Positions 57,100-64,000 of a stretch of DNA of 64,000 nucleotides are shown piece by piece. Source of the stretch: Methanospirillum lacunae. Its GTDB lineage: Archaea; Halobacteriota; Methanomicrobia; Methanomicrobiales; Methanospirillaceae. The stretch lies in NCBI RefSeq assembly GCF_046195335.1, contig NZ_CP176093.1. One strand, 5' to 3'. A program made the position numbers and the translations under genes. The notes below the pieces were generated by a model that saw nothing but the letters and a program-made list of their open reading frames with translations, was not told the DNA's origin and ran no database searches. Within the stretch, counting starts at the first letter, position 1, and each line of letters opens with the position of its first letter.

Positions 57100-58086
57100 T
57101 TAATGCCTCACCATCCGGTGATGCACCCGCATCGTCTCTTTCTTGTCGGTTTCTTCATCCCTTATTTTCTTCCCGGTGTACGAGAGAAAAACATCTTCGA
57201 GAGTTGGTTTATGAATGGATACAGAAGTAACCGGGATCTGATACTGGTTTAAAGCAGTAATGACTTCACTGATATGCTGCTCTGCGTTCTGCAGGCTAAT
57301 CCTGACTTCGTCGTTGTAAATCTCAAGGTTGGTTATCCAGGGTTCAGTAAGAATTTTCGAGGCCTTTTCGAACTCAGGTGTTGATATCGTTATAATATCT
57401 CCACCTATCCCATTTTTCAGATTCTCTGGGGTATCAAGTGCTATGATCGTCCCATGGTCGATGATGGCTATCCGGTCACAGAGCCGGTCAGCCTCTTCCA
57501 TGTAATGAGTTGTAAGAATGATGGAAATATTCTTTTCTTTGCTTAACGTCGCGATATACTGCCAAAGATGGTTTCTTGTTTGGGGATCAAGACCTAGTGT
57601 TGGTTCATCGAGGAACAGGACAGAGGGATGATGAAGAAGACCACGGGCTATCTCAAGTCTTCGCCTCATACCCCCGGAAAAAGTCTTTACAATATCATTT
57701 TTTCGTTCATGTAACTCAACCAGCCGAAGCAGTTCGTCTATCCGTTGTTTACGGATTTCAGTTGGAATCCGGTAGAGTCGCCCATGGAAGTCCATGTTCT
57801 CTCCGGCGGTAAGTTCTTCATCAAGGCTTTGATCCTGAAACACAATACCTATCGCTTTTCTAACACCATCTTCATCTTTTTCGACATTTTTTCCCTGAAT
57901 TGTCGCTAATCCTGATGTTGGTTTCTGCATGGTTGCAAGCATAGAGAGGGTTGTAGTTTTTCCGGCCCCATTCGGGCCAAGAAGACCGAATATTTCTCCC
58001 TGTTCTATCTCAAAGGATATGTGGTTTACCGCAACAAGATCGTTGAATTTTTTTGTAAGGTCTTTTACCAAAATCGCGGTTGTCAT
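57100..58086 (-). CDS. ABC-2 transporter ATP-binding protein, DrrA-like
   Basis: 328 residues. Walker A GPNGAGKTT near 40, Q-loop VFQDQSLDEELT, signature TFSGGMRRRLEIARGLL, Walker B VLFLDEPTLGLD and His in LTTHYMEEADRLCDR. The C-terminal 90 residues are the DrrA-type extension (PTLEDVFLSYTGK). Downstream of a PadR regulator on the same strand and likely controlled by it. Confidence 0.95.
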   Translation of the reverse strand: MTTAILVKDLTKKFNDLVAVNHISFEIEQGEIFGLLGPNGAGKTTTLSMLATMQKPTSGLATIQGKNVEKDEDGVRKAIGIVFQDQSLDEELTAGENMDFHGRLYRIPTEIRKQRIDELLRLVELHERKNDIVKTFSGGMRRRLEIARGLLHHPSVLFLDEPTLGLDPQTRNHLWQYIATLSKEKNISIILTTHYMEEADRLCDRIAIIDHGTIIALDTPENLKNGIGGDIITISTPEFEKASKILTEPWITNLEIYNDEVRISLQNAEQHISEVITALNQYQIPVTSVSIHKPTLEDVFLSYTGKKIRDEETDKKETMRVHHRMVRH

Positions 58087-58222
58087 TATTTATTTCCCAT
58101 GTATCGAGATGGTTGTTGCTTCTGAATCAATTTTTAAGCCTTAGTCAGACTGCCAGAAGTACTCTCTGATACATGATGTAAAAGAGAGCGAGCTGAGAGT
58201 AAGATCACCTCTACCCCTGGTA

Positions 58223-58702
58223 TCAAGATTCTTTTCCCGTAGAATTAACTGCCTCATTGATCCTGTTAATTTTTTGACTGATATTTTTTAGCAGCCCTGA
58301 GTGAGGTGCCAGTTTATCATCTGAAAGATCTTCAAGATATGACAGATTATTGTCTATTTCACTCAGAATTCCTTCAATAGAATCGGGGTGGCTCATGCCT
58401 CCGGTTTTAAACATACTAATTTCCTCAAGTCCTGCATCGGTAAGTTCGTACTTGCGATCTTCTCTTTTGATAAGCAAATTTTCTTCAACTGCTTTACTGA
58501 GTAACGGGTAGATAGATCCAGGAGATGGTTTCCAGTGCCCATGACTCATCACATCAATAGCATCCATGATCTCAGCTCCGTTCTTTGGGTCTTCACTCAG
58601 AATGTGGAGCACCAGAATTTTGAGGCCTCCATATCCCCTCAAATGCCCAATCCCGTGAAACCTTCTCATGAATGATCTCATTAATTCACGATTATCTCTC
58701 AT
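58223..58702 (-). CDS. PadR-family regulator of the ABC-2 operon
   Basis: 159 residues from ATG 58702; a GTG at 58711 would add three. Winged helix: GGLKILVLHILSEDPKNGAEI, the recognition segment PSPGSIYPLLSKAVEE and the wing REDRKYELTDAGLEEI; then a helical dimerization tail of about 60 residues. Upstream lies a three-part operator with exact spacing over the presumed transcription start, indicating autorepression and control of the exporter 140 bases downstream. Confidence 0.93.
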   Translation of the reverse strand: MRDNRELMRSFMRRFHGIGHLRGYGGLKILVLHILSEDPKNGAEIMDAIDVMSHGHWKPSPGSIYPLLSKAVEENLLIKREDRKYELTDAGLEEISMFKTGGMSHPDSIEGILSEIDNNLSYLEDLSDDKLAPHSGLLKNISQKINRINEAVNSTGKES

Positions 58703-58718
58703 GTTGATCACACGACAA

Positions 58719-58754
58719 TTCGATATCGAATACTCGATATCGACAATACGATAT
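58719..58754 (-). promoter_or_regulatory. Three CGATAT operator cores phased at 14 bp
   Basis: TTCGATATCGAA (58719-58730) and TCGATATCGA (58734-58743) are perfect palindromes; a third core, CGATATTT, follows at 58749. Their centres lie at 58724.5, 58738.5 and 58752.5. A TATA element on the minus strand (58762-58771) puts the transcription start inside the array. Probably the PadR binding site. Confidence 0.7.
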
Positions 58755-58761
58755 TTGGTGC

Positions 58762-58771
58762 TTTAATATAA
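58762..58771 (-). promoter_or_regulatory. TATA box of the PadR gene
   Basis: TTTTATATTA on the minus strand, about 60 bases before the PadR start. Confidence 0.5.
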
Positions 58772-58890
58772 AAAGTTATTCTTCTTTCAGTTTAACGAAG
58801 ATTAACGTGATTTAAACGAATAAAATTTTGGAACAGATTTCCAGAGGAGAATGTTACGATTATATCATGGACAACATACCATGATCTCAT

Positions 58891-61056
58891 ATGAGTGTAC
58901 CGGTTGACCGGTATTCACTGATTCTTGAATATCTTCAAAAACGCTACCCGGTAGCAGTCTCAACCTCACAAATAGCCAGAGACTTGATGATGAACCGGGG
59001 CTCTGTCGCCAAATACCTGGAAGTACTTCTCACCCAGGGTCACGTGGTAATGAAACCATTTGGGAAAGCCAAGCAATATTCCTCATCACAAAAAATTCCG
59101 TTTGATGACCTTTTTGACTATCTTTCAGAGGCAATTGTAATCCTTGACATGGATCTCAAGATCCTGATGGTCAACAAAAGTTTCATCACAACATTCGATA
59201 TCCGGACCGGAAAGAATGTTATAGGAACCCCGCTAACCAGGCTTAATCTTGCCCTCCTGAATGATACTACGGTTCAGGGAAATATTTCCCGCATCCTTGA
59301 GTCAAAGACGTACATTAATGAGATGCTGCTTATCGATCAGATAAAGGACAGGTTCTTTCTCACAGAGTTTGTTCCTACGTTTCTTCCATCACTCTCATTC
59401 ACCGCTAAGCCAGGGATCATGATAACATTCAGGGACATTACAACCTGGAAAAAGACAGAAGATGAATTAAAAACTAGTGAGAGGAAAATAAGAACGCTAT
59501 TCGAAGAAGTCCCAAGCGGAATATTTCTCTTTCAGGCTGACGGGACAATTCTCAATGCCAACCGTGCCTCACTTGAGATCCTGGGATTGGTACGGTTTAC
59601 CGAGATTGTGAATTTCAATCTCTTTGAGATCATGTCTCCTAAGCAAGCAATTGAAAAACTTATCAGTGAAGGAAAAAATGCAGAAATTACACTTACCTGC
59701 AATTTTGACCGCTTAAAAAAGTCTACACTGACGGCCACAAGGAAAACCGGAACCGCATATTTCCAGGTCGTTTTTGCTCCGGTAACTGACAGAAGATGGA
59801 ATGCCAAGCAGGAATATTTTATTCTGTTTATAGACATTACCGCACAGAAACGTGCTGAAAAAGAGCTCAAAGAACGATTCTGGGGGATTACAAGCAATCT
59901 GCCAGGGATTGCATACCAGTTTTATGCCCGTGACTCAGGCGAATGGGGCGTATATTTTGCTGATAACCGTTCAGAAAATGTGTATGGAATCAAAACCGAT
60001 CCCCTTGATACCTGGTTTGACAGGTTTGCATCATGCATTGATCCTGAAGACAAACAACGTTGGGACGATTCCATCAGGGACGTAATACAAAAGATTACCC
60101 CATGGGATTTTGAAGGGACTTTTATCAAACCATCAGGTGAACGGGTCTACATTCGTGGTATCTCTCAACCGATACGGCTAAAAAATGAGACAATATGGAA
60201 CGGAATCTTTCTTGATATCACTGACAGAAGAAGATCAGAGGAAGAACTCAAGAAGAGCGAACAGCGGTTCAGAGGATTTGCAAGTAATCTGCCTGGAATT
60301 GTATACCAGTTTTATGCTCGTGATACCGGCGAATGGGGGATGAATTTTGTTGATGAACGATCACAGGATGTGTATGGGATCAGTCCGGAGCCATTGAGCA
60401 CATGGCTCGACCGGTATGGAATGTGCATTGCACCATCAGATCAGGAACGATGGAAAATTTCAATCGATGATGTGATCAGAAGGACTGCCCCCTGGGAATT
60501 TGAGGGGAAATTTATCAAGTCCACCCATGAGGAGATGTATATCAGGGTTGTTTCCCAGCCGATCAGATTATCAGGAGAAACGTTATGGAACGGCCTTATC
60601 CTTGATATCACCGATTACAAACGGGCAGAAGAAGCACTCCATGCAAGTGCTGTCAAGGAGGTCAGGTACCATTCTTTTTTTGAGAACACCTGCAACGGAG
60701 TCTTGATCTATGAACCCATCGATAACGGGAACGACTACATCCTCAAAGATGTGAACAAGGCTACAGCAAATCTGCTCAGAAAGCCTAAAGAGGAACTTAT
60801 AGGGAAGAAATTGTTCGAAGAGTTTCCCGATCTTCCGGATCCTGAAATCCGTGACCTTCTCAGAAGGGTATTGACTACAGAAAATCCCGAGTTCTCATCA
60901 CCTCTTAAATATCGAAACCGTGATGATTTTCCCTGGATCTCTCACTATGTCTTCAAACTCCCTTCAGGAGAGATCGCGTCGTTTATGGTGGATGTATCTG
61001 ATGAAGTGAAAAAAGAGATCGAGGATTCATCTGGTGTATATGACTTCAGGCTCTGA
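58891..61056 (+). CDS. HTH and multi-PAS sensor protein without kinase
   Basis: 721 residues. Residues 1-70 are a winged-helix domain (STSQIARDLMMNRGSVAKYLEVL), followed by five PAS domains at about 75-195, 200-320, 325-450, 453-580 and 590-710. The third and fourth are close copies (SNLPGIAYQFYARDSGEW and SNLPGIVYQFYARDTGEW), a recent tandem duplication. No histidine kinase, GGDEF or other output is present, so it is probably a ligand- or redox-sensing transcription factor. Confidence 0.85.
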   Translation: MSVPVDRYSLILEYLQKRYPVAVSTSQIARDLMMNRGSVAKYLEVLLTQGHVVMKPFGKAKQYSSSQKIPFDDLFDYLSEAIVILDMDLKILMVNKSFITTFDIRTGKNVIGTPLTRLNLALLNDTTVQGNISRILESKTYINEMLLIDQIKDRFFLTEFVPTFLPSLSFTAKPGIMITFRDITTWKKTEDELKTSERKIRTLFEEVPSGIFLFQADGTILNANRASLEILGLVRFTEIVNFNLFEIMSPKQAIEKLISEGKNAEITLTCNFDRLKKSTLTATRKTGTAYFQVVFAPVTDRRWNAKQEYFILFIDITAQKRAEKELKERFWGITSNLPGIAYQFYARDSGEWGVYFADNRSENVYGIKTDPLDTWFDRFASCIDPEDKQRWDDSIRDVIQKITPWDFEGTFIKPSGERVYIRGISQPIRLKNETIWNGIFLDITDRRRSEEELKKSEQRFRGFASNLPGIVYQFYARDTGEWGMNFVDERSQDVYGISPEPLSTWLDRYGMCIAPSDQERWKISIDDVIRRTAPWEFEGKFIKSTHEEMYIRVVSQPIRLSGETLWNGLILDITDYKRAEEALHASAVKEVRYHSFFENTCNGVLIYEPIDNGNDYILKDVNKATANLLRKPKEELIGKKLFEEFPDLPDPEIRDLLRRVLTTENPEFSSPLKYRNRDDFPWISHYVFKLPSGEIASFMVDVSDEVKKEIEDSSGVYDFRL

Positions 61057-61514
61057 TCGAATATGCGGATTTCCTCATTCTGAAAAGATGAAATGATCCT
61101 ATTGACCATCAATGACAATCGTGAATGTGAGAGAGATCAAAAAAGAGATACCAGATCAAACAACTTAAATTTTTAAGACTCAAGCATAATTTTTAAAAAA
61201 ATAGATAAAATTCAATCTTTTTTAGATTAATGGACGCGTATTTTATTCTTCAGCCTCAAGTTCATTGACGAGCAATAAAACGCAGAATTAAATAACGAAC
61301 TGCTGATGAAGGTGTGTGAACGATACCGTTCACCGTTGAGAGAAACGCCGTACCACATGGGCGAGTCAACCCGATTCAGGTGGCTGCTAATTTCCCCATG
61401 AATTCAGGTTGAAGAATCGCTGATGCAGATATTGTTCACCACCGGGTATCAATATTGTGATCATCAGCCCATCGTCCATGCATGGTTTATTCGTAAGTAT
61501 ACGAGGTCATGCAA
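61057..61514. other. Upstream region of adf
   Basis: About 450 bases with no gene. It holds an inverted repeat GTGAACG-ATAC-CGTTCAC at 61316-61333 and AT-rich stretches near 61170-61240 that could contain a promoter. GAGGT at 61503-61507 is the adf ribosome binding site. Confidence 0.5.
61316..61333. promoter_or_regulatory. Inverted repeat upstream of adf
   Basis: GTGAACG and CGTTCAC flank ATAC; perfect 7-bp arms about 180 bases before the gene. Possible regulator site or RNA hairpin. Confidence 0.35.
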
Positions 61515-62507
61515 ATGGAAACTAAAATTGGATATTTTGCATCCATAGAGCAATACAAACCGATGGATGCCCTTGAACAGGCAGTAAGGGCAGAAAAAGT
61601 AGGATTCGAATCGATTTGGGTTGATGATCATTTTCATCCCTGGTATCATACCGATGCTCAGTGCGGACAGGCATGGGCATGGATGGGAGCAGCTCTTCAG
61701 GCAACCAAGAAGGCATTTGTCTCGACCTGTATTACGTGCCCGATTCTCAGATACAACCCCGGAGTAGTGGCACAAACCTTTGCAACACTCAGACAGATGT
61801 ATCCAAACAGGGTTGGAATTGCAGTTGGAGCCGGTGAAGCCCTGAACGAGGTTCCGGTCACAGCACAGTGGCCCAGTGTTCCTGAGCGCCAGGCAATGAC
61901 CATTGAAGCAGTAGAGGTCATGAAGAAACTCTGGGAAAGTAAAACCCCGGTTTCGTTTACCGGCAAATACTACAACCTTGAAAAGGCATTCCTGTATACC
62001 AAACCCGACGATAAAGTGCCGCTCTACTTCAGTGGAATGGGACCAAAAGGTGCCAAACTCGCAGGCATGCATGCAGACCATCTGATGACGGTGTCAGCCG
62101 ATACAGATACACTGAAAAATGTCACCATTCCAAAATTTGAAGAAGGTGCAAAGGAGGCTGGCAAGGATCCAAAGAAGATGGAGAAAGCCATGTTGATCTG
62201 GTACTCGGTAGATCCTGACTTTGACAAGGCTGTTGAAGGAAACCGGTTCTGGGCAGGATGCCTTGTGCCTTCAATGTTCAAGTATCGTGTCAGCGATCCA
62301 CCAGAGGTTGAGATGCATGCAGATCTGGTTCATTCAGATGTCATCCAGAAGAACTTCCTGTGTGCAACCGATGCAGAGGGCCTTATCACAGAGATCGAAC
62401 GGTTCAAGCAGGCAGGGATTACCCATTTCTGTCTTGGTAACTCCAGTCCGAACGTGAATTACGGAATTGATATCTTCAAGGATGTTATCCCGGCAGTAAA
62501 GGGATAA
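61515..62507 (+). CDS. adf: F420-dependent secondary alcohol dehydrogenase
   Basis: Oxidizes secondary alcohols such as 2-propanol with coenzyme F420, giving F420H2 for methanogenesis. Bacterial-luciferase-like TIM barrel of 330 residues, the length of known Adf. The N-terminus (GYFASIEQYKPMDALEQA), the stretches DDHFHPWYHTDAQ, STCITCPILRYNP and PVTAQWPSVPERQ, and the end GNSSPNVNYGIDIFK match the Methanoculleus enzyme as I recall it. I choose ATG 61515, eight bases after GAGGT, over ATG 61509. The cupin gene follows after 24 bases. Confidence 0.95.
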   Translation: METKIGYFASIEQYKPMDALEQAVRAEKVGFESIWVDDHFHPWYHTDAQCGQAWAWMGAALQATKKAFVSTCITCPILRYNPGVVAQTFATLRQMYPNRVGIAVGAGEALNEVPVTAQWPSVPERQAMTIEAVEVMKKLWESKTPVSFTGKYYNLEKAFLYTKPDDKVPLYFSGMGPKGAKLAGMHADHLMTVSADTDTLKNVTIPKFEEGAKEAGKDPKKMEKAMLIWYSVDPDFDKAVEGNRFWAGCLVPSMFKYRVSDPPEVEMHADLVHSDVIQKNFLCATDAEGLITEIERFKQAGITHFCLGNSSPNVNYGIDIFKDVIPAVKG

Positions 62508-62531
62508 TTAATTCACCTTTTTGAGGTACCT

Positions 62532-62925
62532 ATGATTCATACCGATGTATCAAGGATGCTTGATCAGGGGGCGGTTATCTTTCCTGATCACAAAGAGGAT
62601 CTCAACAAAAAATCCTGGTATACCCCCCCCGGGATGGGTGGGAGTCTCACTTAAGGATATCATAACAGGGAAAGAAACCGGCGGGGCATTCAGTTATCAC
62701 CTTGTCAAGATCACCAGGCACTGTGAAGTGCCTTCGCATGATCATGAGACACAGTGGGAATGGAATGTAATTCTAAAGGGAACTGGTTCGTTTGTCATCC
62801 AGGAAAAGGAGACGCAGGTAACCACCGGAGAGACGTATGTTACTCCCCCTGGTATTTCTCACACCGTCAAGGCAGGAAATAGTGAGCTGGTTATAACCGC
62901 TGTCTTTGTCCCTGCCCTCGGGTGA
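62532..62925 (+). pseudogene. Cupin-domain protein, frame broken at a C8 tract
   Basis: ATG 62532 follows GAGGT and reads MIHTDVSRMLDQGAVIFPD to WYTPPG, then stops at 62652-62654 after 40 codons. Past the eight-C run at 62623-62630 the cupin body continues in the next frame: WVGVSLKDIITG, HCEVPSHDHETQWEWNVILK, GETYVTPPGISHTV, stop at 62925. Removing one C gives a smooth 130-residue cupin. Paired with adf. Either a slipped-strand switch, an error or a recent break. Confidence 0.85.
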
Positions 62926-63286
62926 TAAGATCTTTTTGCGAGAGAGCGGAATGGACGTAACCTGGGCTGGAATATTTTAGATCTCACCGGGCCCCCTGCC
63001 ATACAACGGGGGCATCTATTTTTTATTTGAAATAAAACTTGAACGCCTGTATTTTTAGAATGATCCGGATAATGTATCCTAAATTAAGAAGTACACATTG
63101 AGATGAGTTTTGTTTTTTTCAGCACGTGTATTCGGGCTATTTCACAATTTTGCGAAAGTGAAATAGAGGCATAAAAACCGTAGAACGCTGTAAATCCTAT
63201 GTATTGAAGAAAGTTATAAATCCCCCGATCACTTTCGCCCTGCATCCTAAACCTTTACATACTGGAGCTCATGATCAGGGTATGCC
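62926..63286. other. Intergenic region with hairpin and promoter
   Basis: 361 bases, no gene. CTATTTCAC...GTGAAATAG (63137-63145 and 63158-63166) is a perfect inverted repeat with a 12-base loop. TTATAAAT at 63214-63221 is a likely TATA box for the following gene. Confidence 0.5.
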
Positions 63287-63790
63287 ATGCCTCCAGTCTT
63301 ACACCCTGCCATATCAGGATCCTCGGGGTCCTTCTCGGTAATTGCAGCCCCAGTCGGGATCTTATTGGAGGCGCTCAGTACCCTGCTGAGATCAAACCAG
63401 AATCAAACCCTGTACCTGTGTGGTAATTATCCACAAATTCTCACGAAACTATTTGTCAATCATGAACACGTAAAAATCCGGCGGGCACTTACCGCATATC
63501 AGATCCTGACAATTCTGGAAGATGCCGATGAACCGCTCATCCTTTTTGAACATGACAGATCCTGGTACCAGGATACTCCTGAACTCATACCAATTATCGG
63601 GGAGATTTGCAGGCGCAAATCTGCGAATTTACAGATGGTTCTTCTCTTTTCAGACAGAGTGGATCGGTGGTTTTCAGAGATTGATCCCTATGCAAACCGG
63701 GTGGTGTATTACCTGGACACTCTGGCAAAACCGAGAAAAAACCATTCAACTCCGGTGAATATCCAGAACACACTGGAAGGGCTCTGGTGA
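63287..63790 (+). CDS. Conserved-looking protein of unknown function
   Basis: 167 residues, soluble. The layout (SGSFSVIAAPVGILLEALSTLL, then TLYLCGNYPQILTKLF, LILFEHDRSWYQDTPEL and LQMVLLFSDR) suggests a RecA-like alpha/beta fold without a Walker A motif. No family named. It is followed after five bases by a second gene with a GGTGAT ribosome binding site, so the two form one operon. Confidence 0.75.
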   Translation: MPPVLHPAISGSSGSFSVIAAPVGILLEALSTLLRSNQNQTLYLCGNYPQILTKLFVNHEHVKIRRALTAYQILTILEDADEPLILFEHDRSWYQDTPELIPIIGEICRRKSANLQMVLLFSDRVDRWFSEIDPYANRVVYYLDTLAKPRKNHSTPVNIQNTLEGLW

Positions 63791-63795
63791 TCTGA

Positions 63796-64000
63796 ATGAG
63801 CAGTTCAGGCACATTTATTCTTGATTCATGCAGGACCAAGAAGGGTATCAGTTTTTGGCAGATCACTGATGGCAGACTTGAGATAACACATCACACCTAC
63901 TCTCCCTCGTTTCTGATACATTTCAGGGAGCCAGATCTTCATCGCACTGTCATAGAAGAACTCCATTCCACCTATGGGATCGCAGAATGCTCGTTCAGAT
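63796..64000 (+). CDS. Unidentified protein, 3' end beyond window
   Basis: First 68 codons only, starting at ATG 63796 after GGTGAT. FILDSCRTKKGISFWQITDG, THHTYSPSFLIHFREPDLHR and VIEELHSTYGIAE recall the start of the B-family DNA polymerase-like proteins of Methanomicrobiales, but the visible part has no catalytic motif. Assignment is tentative. Confidence 0.6.
   Translation, partial: MSSSGTFILDSCRTKKGISFWQITDGRLEITHHTYSPSFLIHFREPDLHRTVIEELHSTYGIAECSFR

Noticed and set aside
61464..62081. Long minus-strand open frame of 205 codons antisense to adf
   Set aside because: It is a shadow of the strongly coding adf frame; its translation is Cys- and His-rich without any family pattern and has no ribosome binding site.

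Overview
The window reads as a stretch of a methanogenic archaeon of the order Methanomicrobiales, most like Methanospirillum. The evidence is a near-canonical F420-dependent secondary alcohol dehydrogenase (adf), an archaeal AglB oligosaccharyltransferase with a WWDYG motif, archaeal TATA boxes upstream of several genes, GGAG/GAGGT/GGTGAT ribosome binding sites, histidine kinases of the archaeal ITRHDILNQ type, and chemoreceptors with a CheC. The genus is an inference from these gene types; no database was searched. I saw no rRNA, tRNA or CRISPR array.

Layout. 0-2.2 kb: 3' part of a P2B-type Ca2+ ATPase. 3.1-6.7 kb: ferrous iron operon (feoA, feoA, feoB, a small membrane protein, a cysteine-rich FeoC-like winged-helix protein) ending in a decayed DtxR-type metal regulator. 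6.7-10.5 kb: methyltransferase, RsgA GTPase, and a thioredoxin-CcdA fusion divergent from an HxlR regulator with palindromic operators between them. 11.4-19.4 kb: two decayed IS66-type elements in the same orientation bracket a response regulator and a bacterial-type carbohydrate cassette (pgk, pfkA, glgP). 19.5-27.2 kb: acetyltransferase, chemoreceptor, two convergent secreted paralogues, cheC and small membrane proteins.

27.4-33.3 kb: a tightly packed operon of PadR regulator, HAAS/DUF1700 protein, toastrack-like protein, small membrane protein, CARDB/S-layer-like protein and a MacB-type ABC exporter, followed by a Thr-rich IPT/TIG exoprotein. 33.4-36.6 kb: DJ-1/PfpI protein, TspO, then a redox membrane cluster (NapH-like polyferredoxin, 35-residue membrane peptide, CcdA/SafE-like protein). 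36.6-43.7 kb: second chemoreceptor, a repeat-rich secreted beta-propeller protein and aglB. 43.9-54.5 kb: four large two-component proteins. 54.5-55.1 kb: a small pseudogene and a GC-rich inverted-repeat element. 55.2-58.8 kb: ferredoxin-nitroreductase and a PadR-controlled ABC-2 exporter whose promoter carries three operator cores at exact 14-bp spacing. 58.9-64 kb: an HTH/multi-PAS protein, adf with a cupin gene broken at a C8 tract, and a two-gene unit running off the end.

Themes: iron import, extracytoplasmic thiol/redox chemistry, storage-sugar metabolism that looks acquired from bacteria, cell-surface glycoprotein production, and a dense sensory network. The most unusual items are the IS66-bracketed glycolytic island, the phased PadR operator array, the poly-C frameshift, the coupled 35-residue membrane peptide, the stacked inverted repeats before aglB and the GC-rich element at 54.8-55.1 kb.
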